DNA of 64,000 nt from Asparagopsis taxiformis (GCA_030407315.1 JALQPE010002634.1:1-64000), one strand, 5' to 3'; positions 33,416 to 43,627 are shown, numbered from the stretch's first letter. Translations and numbers: made by a program. Notes: generated by a model from the sequence alone, not told the origin.

Positions 33416-35434
33416 CTATTTGTGAATCCCAGTCTCCCGAGAACGGCCGTTCGAGACTGGGACTCGTGTTGTGTGCACAGCATGCACGTGCACATCTTCA
33501 AGAAGAATCCCGGGATTTTTCATCGCAGCAGCGTTGCTACATCTTCGGAGCGCGAAAAAATACGTCAGGATGGCATCTACAATTTGGTTAAATTCATGCT
33601 TGCTTGGGAAAGAACAGCGCACACGACGCGATCAGTCGCTGGATCTAAATCGCTTGGCAACCATCCGTCGCCTCGCAGAAATATTTCTCATTCGCGCGTT
33701 CAATTCTCGTGCAGCATCCAATATTCGGCAATAAAAGCGAAAAAAAGTCGCACTGACTGCTTGAAGTTTACAAAATTATCGCAGAACTTTGCGCCCATCT
33801 TGCTATCCGTTACCGCTTGCAGTGTGCTTTTTATGAACACCAGTTCGTCGGGCGAGCCGTGAATGCTCCCTTGTATCCGTTGCGCTCTTGATGCCCAGTG
33901 TCCTTGTACCCCGTTGCCGCCTACCTATATTGTACAGGCACCGTTGTAAGCACCGGTTTGATCGCATGATATTTTCGAAGCGTTTTCTACTCGTCTTCGA
34001 CCATCCATTGGTACATTCATGGCGATTTCCTTCTTCGCTACCCTCAGCCCTGGTCGCAGGCCAAGCACCTCTTAGATCGTTGAAATAGTGCCGCTTGTCA
34101 ATGAACTTCCGCGTTCATGACGCAGAATGTTTCAAACATTATGCGTCATGCACGCGGCGAAGAACGGCTCAATTTTCTCCCGCATCACATTGAAACTCAT
34201 GCCAATAGACTTTCGTGCCCGCCAGTCATGCGACCAGTCGCATGAATCCAATCCAAACTTATCCGCAGAGTTTGGCTGTGATCTAGTTTTAAACCACATC
34301 TTTAAGCGACTTCATATACTCGCATAGCCAAACATCGACTCCACTGGCTGCAAAATTGGCCGAAAATCAGTCACATCCTGGCCGTTCAATGCGCGTACCA
34401 TATTCCTCACTATGACGCCTAAACTAACCCCATCGCAGATGGAATGCGAACAAACAAATCATATATAGCAATCAGCGTTATCGTCCAGGTTAAATACTGC
34501 TCACAGCGCGCAAACCAAGCTCGCCGCCTCTTTTCATCTGCAGATGATCATATGTCTCATGAAACGTCTGGTGCGAAGTCAGCATCTATCAATTTTCGTA
34601 TGCACAAATTCATAGTACGCTCATCTGCATGGCGGTCGACATGGAATTCGAGATGGTCTGCTTTGGTAAAATGGGCCGCATTGGTCTTCCAGCTGAAAGA
34701 AACGGAGCATTGGAGGATTTGATGGCGTGCACGGAGATATGTACCGGCGAGGAGAATGTTTTCTGGCCGAATGTCGTCTCTGTCGTAAATGCTGGTTTGT
34801 CGCGGAAATGGAACCATTATTTCGTTACTGAACATCGGAGATTGTAAATGATGTTCTCTATGGCATATATTGTGCTCATCGATAAGAACAATACAATGAT
34901 TCGGCTTTTGAATGAGAAAATGGCTTTTCTTCGGCGTCATTCTCCTAAGCTGTGTTGCCCCTCCCAGGGAAATGGGTGTCAGGTGATAACCCTATTTCAA
35001 CTTATTTTTCAGTGACTGCATTTGAGCGTTCAGATTGGTTTTATCAGTTAAATTGTTCCATTTTATGCGCATAAACCGCGCGGTGGCGAAGACGAATGCA
35101 ATCGGCAGATAGGGACGAGAAAATGCGCATGAGGAAAATGAATTAGCTTCGACATACAATCTAAACGTTTATCTGTCTACATTCCAAAAAGCAAGTATCA
35201 TGATACAACACCTACACGCACAACTGCCTACTGCAAGCAAAAATCCGCTAGCGATATTCCAAACCCAGTCACCACCCTCCTTTTAAAAAACCCCTTAATC
35301 AACGCAACGCCTAGCAAAGCCTTAATTGTGACGCGAAAGATCTCCTCATCAAGGCCGTCCAGAGTATCATGCAAAACCTCCTGCCAAAAGAAATGCTTCC
35401 AAAAGGCGATATGCACCGCGACGTTATAGCCCAC
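33416..35434 (-). CDS. Hypothetical multi-exon gene on minus strand
   Basis: Several minus-strand coding-like segments line up: 35228-35434 ('VAVHIAFWKHFFWQEVLHD'), 34557-34940 ('VLIDEHNICHREHH'), about 34340-34140 ('FRPILQPVESMFGYAS', then 'SHDWRARKSIGMSFNVMREK'), a 101-codon open stretch at about 34100-33795 ('HYFNDLRGAWPATR'), and 33416-33622 ('EFNQIVDAILTYFFALRR'). Between 'GYAS' and 'LDSCDW' lies a plausible intron starting GTATATG and ending AAG. This is the best candidate for the CACTA-type element's own gene, but no domain is recognised and the exon joins are guesses. Confidence 0.35.
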
Positions 35435-35559
35435 CTTCGCGATACAAAAATTATTGACCTACCCAAACGCCACTTGTGACTAATCAAACCTCTTCCACTC
35501 TATTCCCAACGACCAGTACCCCTCGAATCGCAAAGTGATGGCATTCCTCATTAAGGCTT

Positions 35560-35745
35560 TCAGTTCTCAGCCAATGGCAGATCTGCACCTGGACTTTGGA
35601 GACCCAAAATAATTATTTTGGGTATTAGTACCGGGTAAAGTTTTTCCATAGCAAGAGCCAGGTGCAGCACTGCCATTGGCGGCAGTCTGACCCGACAGGC
35701 TGGGCCCATTGCTTTGTTCTAGAATTGTTCAGGTGCAGTCTAGTA
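35560..35745. repeat. MITE-like repeat copy with CCAATGG ends
   Basis: Runs from CAGCCAATGGCAGAT to GCCATTGGCGGCAG, with inner CTGCACCTGG/CCAGGTGCAG inverted repeats and a central AAAATAATTATTTT palindrome next to GGTATTAGTACCGGG. It belongs to the same family as 33176-33363. Confidence 0.65.
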
Positions 35746-35779
35746 TCTGAGAGGAGTCGAAACTACCCAGCTTGGGTGC

Positions 35780-36222
35780 ATGACGGTCATCGGGTTTAGT
35801 ATCCTGTTAGATTCTAAAGTAAGATGCAGGTTTGAAGAGAGCGTCATGCCTTCCTGCTTGGATACCATTTCATTAGGGATTGAAAATTTTAGAGTATCCA
35901 GAAGGAAAACTACATTTGTAGTCGGACACTTATCGATCTCTAACTCATTTATAGGAAAAGTACAGTCCTCTGGAAGCTCATCATTTGCTATGAATATGAT
36001 TAAAGTTTTCGAAGGATGTTAACTTTTCATTATCTCTATCTCGCCCTCAATGATCCGACCGGTGTCAGGGTTGATTTCATGATAGCCGTAGATGGGAATA
36101 CTCTCGTTAATGACTTTGACGAGCCTGTAGTCGATTTTGCGAATCTCAACATATGTTTTGATCCTGATTGGTTGGATATGCCCCTGTCCTTGTCAGTCAT
36201 CTCCTTTTTCGAAGTGCCCTGA
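35780..36222 (+). CDS. Hypothetical ORF fragments
   Basis: Two plus-strand frames (35780-36022 and 36016-36222) overlap and could be one gene with a frame change. The second contains 'DFMIAVDGNTLVNDFDEPVVDF'. No family recognised. Confidence 0.25.
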
Positions 36223-36739
36223 CTCTGATGTAATAAACCATCACAGATGTCTCTCACACCCTGTAGTTCCGTTACTATAAATTCGACGCGACTCATCAGC
36301 TTTTCGAATTTCTGGCGTCGATTACATCCATCCTCTCCCCAATACGACGATGAACTTCCCCAGTCAATGTCCTGATTCCCTCTCGAATAATCCCTGCAAG
36401 GCAGTCATTTGGATTTTCCTCACGACGCTGAGATTCCATCTTCCGTCAAACTTCGCCTCTCGTTCCAATCGCAGGGTGTCACTCCAAATGCTTTTCCTGC
36501 GACGAGAATCCTAGCAATAGTAAAAAATAATGCCAACTACTGTACTCATATCCTCGGAAAATGACTTATTTTCTCCTACCTTTTTTGTCACGGTCACCTC
36601 CATGTGGCCACGCATCGTCTACACTTCTCACTACTATTGTCTTCTGAATATTTTCCTCTCTTATCTACTTGAAATCACATGCGAACAGATTATAAAAAGA
36701 CCCTATCCTGGACAACTATTGTAATTTTGTATCTCAGAA

Positions 36740-37126
36740 AATACCAATTACTGTCAAGGCAGAGCTTGCAGGCAGTACAATTCACTGCCGGAGCCAGTAT
36801 ATTTTACTGCCTGATTCTAATTCATGGCCATTTACCAAGGCAGTACTGTATGGCAGTACATTCCATAGCCAAAATCATCACAAACCACTGCATTGTACTA
36901 CTGCCCTGTGGTACCAGCAAAAATTACTAGAATTTGCTATAGTACAGTACTGCATTCTGCTACATAGCGTACTGCCAGAAAATTTTGTATTTTACTGCCT
37001 ACGGCACTAGAACTGAAAAATTGAAATAGTAATTTTACTGCCTCAGGCACCAAACTGCTCAGGCAGTGTTTTTTACAGCCTCAGGCAGTAAATTTACTAC
37101 ATTTTTTAATCTCAAACTCATTAGTG
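36740..37126. repeat. Right subterminal GGCAGT/ACTGCC repeat array
   Basis: About 15 copies of ACTGCC/GGCAGT in both orientations, several in palindromic pairs such as ACTGCCTCAGGCAG, ending at the TAGTG terminus. It mirrors the left array but is shorter (about 0.4 kb against 1.2 kb). Confidence 0.85.
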
Positions 37127-38054
37127 GCAACTCGACAACTGTAGTAGGGAGAACAAGAATAGATACTTGTTTGCATTCCTGGAGAGTCTGGTGGCATGGA
37201 AGGTATTTGATGAGGTCCACGCTTCATTTTTGCCCATGGGTCATACTCACTGTAATATCGACCAATGCTTCAGCTGCACCTCTAGGAGACTCCGTTCCAA
37301 TGACGCAGTAACCCTTTTAGAACTTCACTCTCAGCTTCGATTGTCATACAATCCTCCTCCAACAGTTTGTAATATTCGTCATATCGCAAACTTTTCCGGT
37401 CTCTGGAACAAAGGAAAAAACCTCAGCAAGGTGAACAAGTTTAGTGACTATCAGTATTTTAAGTTCAACAGAACAAACGAGTTGGATGAGATGGATGGCA
37501 GTGGCACCGTTTGCCATGTTAAAACTTTGAGCAATCAAAATTGGATGCTGCTGGGAGAAGGAAAAGTTCATATAGAATCGTTTCTCAAATGTGTGGAACT
37601 AAAACGTTGGCGATCTGGAGAACCTGTCTCTACAGAGCTCCCAAACTTCGTAAGTACTGATGATATATATTCACCAGAGCAAATCTAAAATAGATACGGA
37701 TATGAGCTCAACCGATTTGTTGCTGTACACCCCGAGACTCGTACAGACACATGCCCGTTTTGGATAGGGCGGATATGTCAAATTCTGAAAGACTTCCAAG
37801 GAAATGCTGCAAGTCTGGAAGTGCATTGGTACGAGCCTATGACAGGGAGAGATGTGTTTCGGAGCAAATACAGTCCATCCTACTTGACATCCGATCCGTC
37901 GAAAACGCCGAAACCCTGCCGTGATTTCATACCGACAGACTCTGTCATAGCTGAGTTTGATACGTTGACTATTAAGGGGGAGCTCAGAATGAGTGTCGTC
38001 AAACTTCTTAGAAATACGTTCAGTGTGGAGGGCAAAGATCTAACTCTGAGTTAA
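37127..38054 (+). pseudogene. DUF7869-type transposase-like gene, 3' part
   Basis: Continues the gene cut at 26970. After the insertion point it reads 'QLDNCSRENKNRYLFAFLES', then 'FLPMGHTHCNIDQCFS', the G-H-T-H-x-x-I-D-Q signature of DUF7869 proteins, and later 'HPETRTDTCPFWIGRI' and 'HWYEP'. One in-frame TAA lies at 37686-37688; otherwise the frame is open to TAA at 38052-38054. The conserved Asp and His residues suggest a metal-dependent nuclease core, but the catalytic set has not been shown to my knowledge. Confidence 0.75.
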
Positions 38055-38585
38055 TGCCCACTTGAGGGAGATTTCAGAACTTCAGAAGAAAGAACTCTTC
38101 TATTGGTTTTTAATGCTTCTCAAAAGTACTACCGTATGATTCCACCTCCTGTAACGCGAAAGAACTCATGCTCCAATGTGGTCTTGCCTGAGGAAGACGC
38201 AGCAAATGGAAGCACTGCAGCTCTGCAACAACAGAAAGTCACAAACCAGTATGTCTCAATAGGTGAGAAGCTGCGTCCTGGGTGTGATGTGAAACTGTTG
38301 GTCGAAGGGGAGGTTGTGGGGCTTGGTCAGCTTGCACCACCTGGTCCTGAGGAGAAGTCTACAGTGCGACGCATACTTCACGGTACGAATCTGGCAGATT
38401 GTTCACCTATGGGACAATGTCTAGTTGTCATTTATAAGGTCAGGATCGACGAAAACAAGGCACAACTACCATACAATTACCCTTCCACTGGTGTAGAAAC
38501 CCCACCTTCTTCGCTAGGGGAGCTTGGTCCGTCATTCTACGCTTGGGATGCAAATGAGATTTCGTTTACAGAAAGTGCAGACTAA
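38055..38585 (+). CDS. In-frame extension of the transposase gene carrying the TIR-encoded C-terminal domain
   Basis: After TAA at 38052-38054 the same frame stays open to 38585. From 38167 it lies in the right TIR arm and encodes the same roughly 139 residues as the methyltransferase C-terminus (from 'SCSNVVLPEEDAANG' to 'EISFTESAD'). So two genes pointing outward both end in the same TIR-encoded domain. Whether this copy is expressed, by loss of one stop or by splicing, is unknown. Confidence 0.5.
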   Translation, partial: CPLEGDFRTSEERTLLLVFNASQKYYRMIPPPVTRKNSCSNVVLPEEDAANGSTAALQQQKVTNQYVSIGEKLRPGCDVKLLVEGEVVGLGQLAPPGPEEKSTVRRILHGTNLADCSPMGQCLVVIYKVRIDENKAQLPYNYPSTGVETPPSSLGELGPSFYAWDANEISFTESAD

Positions 38586-38830
38586 TAGGTCGCATGGCAT
38601 GGAAAAAGGCTCAGCTGGTAGATACGTAAACGGAGCAAACCGAAATTTAGTACAAGATAGAAGTTCAGTTGTTGTGTTCGTTTTATGAGTAGCTACAATA
38701 TGTTGAGTCCAGGTCGCCGATCAGTTCGAACTGCATCTAGTCGGTTCATCATGAAATGGACAGTGCATTTTCGATATGTTGATGTGAAGCTGACACTATA
38801 GATATCTCTGTTGTTACATTGAAATCAGAT

Positions 38831-39088
38831 TCATCTGCAGGACTTTTCGATCACTTCACATCTATGAGCGAACGCATCTATTCGGCATTTCCCACTTCTC
38901 CAAGTGCACAGAACCTTCCTGCAGTATCTATCAATATGTGTGTCACAGTGTGCGCATAGCTCTCTCTCTCTCTCATGAGAATATGTATTGGAATCCCACC
39001 TGTCACTTGATGTGGAACCTGAATTGTCCACTTCAAGCAGACAAGTATTAGGCCAGCAACACGTAAACAGCACACGGAAAGTAGTCAA
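38831..39088 (-). CDS. TIR-borne Cys-rich hypothetical ORF, right twin
   Basis: Right-arm copy of 19872-20129 with two amino-acid differences. Confidence 0.25.
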   Translation of the reverse strand: MTTFRVLFTCCWPNTCLLEVDNSGSTSSDRWDSNTYSHERERELCAHCDTHIDRYCRKVLCTWRSGKCRIDAFAHRCEVIEKSCR

Positions 39089-39409
39089 ATATGGACTATG
39101 ATGTACTGCATTGATGACTGAGTATACATAATCTTTCGTTCGTTAGTCCTTTGCTAGCATATAAACAATTGCTTACGGAAGAAGGGAAGCATACTGAGGT
39201 CATACAATCAAATCAACATAGACGCTAACATCATGATACAATCACTGCAGCGATCTTGAAGGATTCTTGTTCACGACCGAGTGCGCTTGTAAATGCTAGC
39301 ACACAGTCTTACATTAATATGACGATCGGTGCTTCCAGATTTCCGTAATACCACGGCATGTGCATATACATATAAATATTGGGGATAGCTCACGATCTTC
39401 CCATACACT

Positions 39410-39772
39410 TTAACCGCTGTAGTTTTTGGAGCAGAAAGACACGTTAGTAGTATTTATCCTTCGAAGCGTGTATTCGTTTGCACATTTACTGCAATGATTT
39501 TGCGTGCATCGTACTTCTTTCACAATATAAATGGACAAATCTTGGATAACTTTTCTCCACCATAGATTGTTTTTCAGTTGCATTGCTTCATAATCAATCA
39601 CTACTTCCTCGCGCAGAAATGCTCCCTGGAAACCTGTCCTATCATTGTGTATACAAAGTGTGTGATCAGTTCTTTCATGATTCCCATTGATACACACCTC
39701 GGCAGTTGTACTCACTTGTAGTACCAATACACGTGCACAGTTAACCTTCAACGCAAGCTTGCTCACCGTCAT
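39410..39772 (-). CDS. TIR-borne hypothetical ORF, right twin, 120 aa
   Basis: Identical in protein to 19188-19550. Confidence 0.3.
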   Translation of the reverse strand: MTVSKLALKVNCARVLVLQVSTTAEVCINGNHERTDHTLCIHNDRTGFQGAFLREEVVIDYEAMQLKNNLWWRKVIQDLSIYIVKEVRCTQNHCSKCANEYTLRRINTTNVSFCSKNYSG

Positions 39773-39837
39773 AGACTCCCAGTACAGATAGTTTTCGTAT
39801 CGTAGCTCGCTCTTTACGAACCTTGATCAGCTGCTCA

Positions 39838-40101
39838 TCAGCACCGAATCGTATGCAATTGATCCGCTTCAGAATACATAGCGATGTAGGAAGATCTTCC
39901 TTCCTCGCGCAGAAATGCTTCCCAAGAATGTATGTGCACTTTTAAACTTCCGTTAGATGTCCTAAGATACTGTAACAGTAAATTTCGAAGCTGCCGACAA
40001 TGCCACTGGAAATGTTCACGAACATGATCGCCACGCACGGCGAATTCGACTCTTCTATGAGTAATAGTGCCACGTTCTATGATGAACTCACCATAATGCA
40101 A
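39838..40101 (-). CDS. TIR-borne hypothetical ORF, right twin, 87 aa
   Basis: Identical in protein to 18860-19123. Confidence 0.25.
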   Translation of the reverse strand: MHYGEFIIERGTITHRRVEFAVRGDHVREHFQWHCRQLRNLLLQYLRTSNGSLKVHIHSWEAFLREEGRSSYIAMYSEADQLHTIRC

Positions 40102-40460
40102 CGTTGCTTTCCAGTTTCAACTGGAAAGGTGCAAGGAGCCATTCATGAGGACAAAAATGTCTCTCCATGTTGTGCCACTGGAGGCACGGCGGCGGATAAG
40201 TTCATTACAGCCACGTACAGATAGTATGGCGGTATGGCTATCCAACATTATACGGCTGGAATACAATAAATTTAAAATCAAATGTTTTTGAGATCATTAC
40301 ATCCCAGCTCTGGTACAGTATTTCATGAATATATTTAGAAATTTTATTGTGTTTCAAAATAGCCTCATTTTGAGGAACTTTAAACTTCGCCCGTACTACA
40401 CTACATATGTTACCCATGCAATAGTCTCTGCTCTCCGTGCACGGTACTACTCTATGCCAG

Positions 40461-40833
40461 AGAATAGGGGAGTATTCAGCAGCTCTTCCATGGATTTACT
40501 GCTTCTAGCCTTCTGCAAACTATTCATTCCCAAAATTTCCGCTCCGGCTCCATAAATAATCCGTGGCGTACCACACTATTCAATCCAAATTTTTCAATTT
40601 CATCTCTTTAAAATATTATTTATATACTAATTCAAATTTAATATGTCACGCAATAATTTATCAACACGTCCATGGCTTCTATTGCTGGAACATGATCCAC
40701 CATCTACATGGAACGAGTACTACTCCTCTTTCCCAGCGTGACACACCAGCGTGACAAAACACCTTATTTTATCAATAAAATATTCCGTTTCACAGAAAAG
40801 ACAATTCCGATTCCCTCTAAAGCAAAGCTGACT
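40461..40833 (-). repeat. Outer end of large inverted repeat, right
   Basis: Inverted match to 7104-7443, identical for about the first 20 bases and then carrying many small indels. Homology ends near CCGATTCCCTCTAAAG. The sequence beyond (40834 on) shows no match to the left flank. Confidence 0.7.
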
Positions 40834-41015
40834 GCAGAACCATATGGGTAGGGCGTGTCCTGGCACTGGTACGCCTGCAGTCTCCAAACCTGTTTCAACC
40901 TGTAGAAATCGCTTTCGTGTAGTATATGACCTGCTTTGCCCCAAAAAACGCTGTGGAGAAATCACTTGGGTGCATTTGTTTAAAGTGGTCCACATGGGAC
41001 CCAGACAACGGATCC

Positions 41016-41071
41016 GTTGACAGCAATGACACTGCATCCCACATGTGGGATGCAGTGTCATTGCTGTCAAC
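41016..41071. repeat. 56-bp perfect palindrome
   Basis: Two 28-base arms (GTTGACAGCAATGACACTGC... and its exact complement) meet with no spacer at CACATGTG. Both strands therefore encode the same peptide here, which explains mirror reading frames. Confidence 0.97.
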
Positions 41072-41342
41072 ACTGCAGTGCAGGTGGTTCTTGGTTTGAC
41101 CTCATTCCTGCATCTACTATATCTGGCACTGTGCACATCGTACGAAGTAACTTTCCAGTCAAGCCATTTACGAAACAAATGCACTGGTCGGACCACCGTT
41201 TCTATCTCAACCGCTTCTACACCAACACTGATTACCAGTTCACAGATGATAATGAAGAAGAATAAATCTAAATCGCAGCACTCTATTGATAATGTACTAC
41301 ATGATAAGCCTTCTAGCCAACGTCACATTTACTGCACTAATT

Positions 41343-43627
41343 TCAACCATCCTCCATTACGCCAAAACCGTTATCAGCAGTGGCTGCATGGCGCCGCTCC
41401 ATGCCCCCATACTGTGGGGCATTGATTTCGACATTCAGGTTTGCACTCAGGTGTCCAGCATATGGGTCAACGACGAAAAGTTCTGCGCCAATTAGTCCTT
41501 GCGCAATCACACAATCCATTACAGCACTGAGGTTTGACGTAATATGCGATTGAATCCAATCCTCGGACACTAGAACAAGTGATGAGCAGCGGTTTACATC
41601 ATCAACGACATGAACAATTCCAGACCCCTCTCCGCTTTGCCACACTTCAACAGCCTCTCTTGTCACAGTACGGCTTGCAAACACATGCCGTCACTGTGCA
41701 CTTGTCCGCTGTTCGCTCTCGACAACGTCCGTTTCTTCCCTTGCTTGCGAGCCTTGGAGACAAGACATGCAGTACACCACCATACCAACTAATTGCTGAA
41801 AAGCTACCCCCACATCTTGACTGTACCGCCTTGTAAACTCCTTCTGCCGTGCACCTCCTTTCCCCTTCGGTTCATCCAAACACTCCACAGTAGTCACTAG
41901 CCAAGCATCCAGGCGCGCCAGCGTTAGTATGCTCGTCTCTATGTCCATTACTTGTTCTGGTCGTATCGAATAACCCCTGAAGATGTCCAGCACATTCACA
42001 GCTACTCGGTTGTTAAACCATGCATCACCATTCACTTCCATTTCGAAGCTGTCAGGAACCAAGCCTTTGCTGTATCGCAGCTCTGAGAACGGTGCCGTTC
42101 GCCACCTCCCCATATCCAAATCACCTTTGCTTTCCCGTTTCAAAAGCGTCTCAGAAGCTTCGCGCTTTTGATCCTCTCGCTTGTCCATCTCAGCTCGCGT
42201 CGTCAGCGTCGGGCCTCTAGACATTAATTTCTTGTACCCCAGCGAACCGAACAATCTGTCCCTCGCATTACGCTTCCGTGCACTCATCACGTCTGACAGT
42301 TTCTGCGTCACCTTCACTTTCAATTCCTTGCTCCCCGCCACAGCCTCTTGACAGCACACACGCTGCTCCTCATCGGAAAACACATCACACCACGGACTTT
42401 GGCGCAGTACGTGTCACACCAAGTCATTCAGCAGATCACTCTCGTCCCTGTACGAAGGTGTATACCACTGCAGATTCTTGATGATATAGCCCGGAGGGGT
42501 AGCAATATATCCTACACCGTTTTCGCTCCAAAGTGTCCCTTCTACCGGCTCTACCTCGATGGTACGTCCAGTCCAACGTCTCTGCGTTTGTTCCGCCATA
42601 GGGTCCAGCTCCATAGTCTCGTTCTTGCACCACTTTGTCAGGTTTTCCTCAACCGCCCTAAGAACTCCAAGGTATTTCACAGGAATGGCTTTCTGTATGT
42701 TCGACTTACCGCCACCGTGATCACTGATTCTACCTGTTCTCGCAATTGCAGTAAGGCTGGCATTTTCCGCCTGCAGAGTCTTCACCTTAGCCTCCAACGC
42801 AACTATCTCCGTGGTGAGCGCCTTGTTTGCTATGTCCTGGCTAAACACTTTTTTTCCAGCTCCGCGATCTTCTTCTTCTGCGCATTGATGCGACTCGCCA
42901 TTAAATCGATGGATTCCGGCGGATGCAACCTCTCTGCCCTCACCTTCCCCCCATCACGCACGCTATCGGGATTATGATGTCCTCCATCGGCAATAGCCTG
43001 ACGTCGCGGGGGCGCTACGCGCATATTTGGCACCAATGACGGTCTGTTGTGACGAGGCCCGCACTCCGGCTGCTCTCTCCCCTCAGTACCACCTGACCGC
43101 CGATGATAGATGGTATCCTGTGAATGTTGCTCAGAAACAACATCCCTTGCCGCTATCCTCGGGTCCCTGACTGCATTACCTGCTGAGGCTGATGTACTCG
43201 GCATAGTTGGCGCAGTGGGGGTCCCAGCCTCCAGTGTCTCGGGAACCCCCAGCTGGGACTCCGTCTGCAGCACCTCCGCATCTGCCAACCCGGGAGGAAC
43301 TACCTTTGCCATAGCACTCTGCCGCAATTCCAACATGTTTTGAGCCACTATCATGTCATCATCATGATGTTCACTGTCCCTGCGAGCACGCTTGCCTCGG
43401 TCAAGCCCCATCTCTCTCCGCGCCTTTCCTCCTTCCTCACTTTCTCGCTGCGGATCCCCAGTTCTGCGCCGGTCCGTCTTGCGACTACCGGACCGCGGTT
43501 CAATGCTGCCGGTAGACCCAGACCGCTTCTTCGCACGGGATTGTCGGGCACTCGATACAGCAGCTGCTGACCGGGTTTTCTGGAGGCCCGGAGGCTTTGG
43601 AGCTTTCTTCGCAATACGCGGCGGCAT
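41343..43627 (-). pseudogene. Coiled-coil protein gene of unknown family, frameshifted
   Basis: Four minus-strand frames join with single-base shifts into a roughly 760-residue protein. The N-terminus is basic and disordered ('RQSRAKKRSGS'). Then comes a heptad coiled coil ('RINAQKKKIAELEKK' continuing 'IVALEAKVKTLQAENASL'), broken at a T7 run near 42850. A folded middle follows ('RWTGRTIEVEPVEGTLW', 'LRYSKGLVPDSFEMEVNG', 'LDIFRGYSIRPEQVMDIET'). Other shifts fall near 42420 and 41690. It may be an accessory or DNA-binding protein of an element bounded by the repeats at 40461 and 43858. No family recognised. Confidence 0.5.

Larger units (their letters stand above)
26971..37126. mobile_element. 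10.2-kb CACTA-ended DNA transposon nested in the transposase gene
   Basis: The element begins CACTACTGTGTCTGAAATC and ends, reverse-complemented, CACTAATGAGTTTGAGATT: 14 of 19 terminal bases match. A 2-bp GC is duplicated at 26969-26970 and 37127-37128. Removing the element and one GC rejoins the codons for F-Y-V and Q-L-D in frame. Both ends carry dense arrays of GGCAGT/ACTGCC subterminal repeats, a hallmark of CACTA (En/Spm) elements. The interior holds a broken oxygenase-like gene, a possible reductase fragment and a likely intron-bearing minus-strand gene. No canonical CACTA transposase was recognised, so it may be non-autonomous. Confidence 0.9.
18500..40460. mobile_element. Large TIR DNA transposon with ParB, DNA methyltransferase and DUF7869 transposase-like genes
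   Basis: Two inverted arms (18500-20792 and 38167-40460) of about 2.29 kb are about 99% identical and enclose a methyltransferase cluster on the minus strand and a transposase-like gene on the plus strand, both reading outward into the arms. Without the nested CACTA-type insert (26971-37126) the body would be about 11.8 kb. The more divergent inverted segments 7104-7443 and 40461-40833 continue the arms outward, making about 2.6-kb TIRs and a total near 12.5 kb before the gypsy and CACTA insertions. The transposase gene is interrupted and mutated, so this copy is not autonomous now, but the arm identity implies recent activity or homogenisation. The superfamily is not one I can name. Confidence 0.8.
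38167..40460 (-). repeat. Right TIR arm (inner part) of large transposon
   Basis: Reverse complement of 18500-20792 with very few differences. At 40446-40470 it preserves the uninterrupted target into which gypsy copy 1 inserted in the left arm. Confidence 0.93.

Noticed and set aside
22659..38054. Alternative genetic code to explain in-frame TGA and TAA
   Set aside because: The stops differ (TGA in one gene, TAA in another), other genes end at the same codons, and frameshifts are also present; decay or error is simpler.
18500..40460. The whole inverted structure as a simple assembly mirror artifact
   Set aside because: The arms have different unique sequence on both sides, a few real substitutions, and one arm carries an insertion with a proper target duplication; still worth a read check.
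40720..41265. Facing reading frames on both strands near 41016
   Set aside because: They share the same peptide only because the 56-bp palindrome reads identically on both strands.
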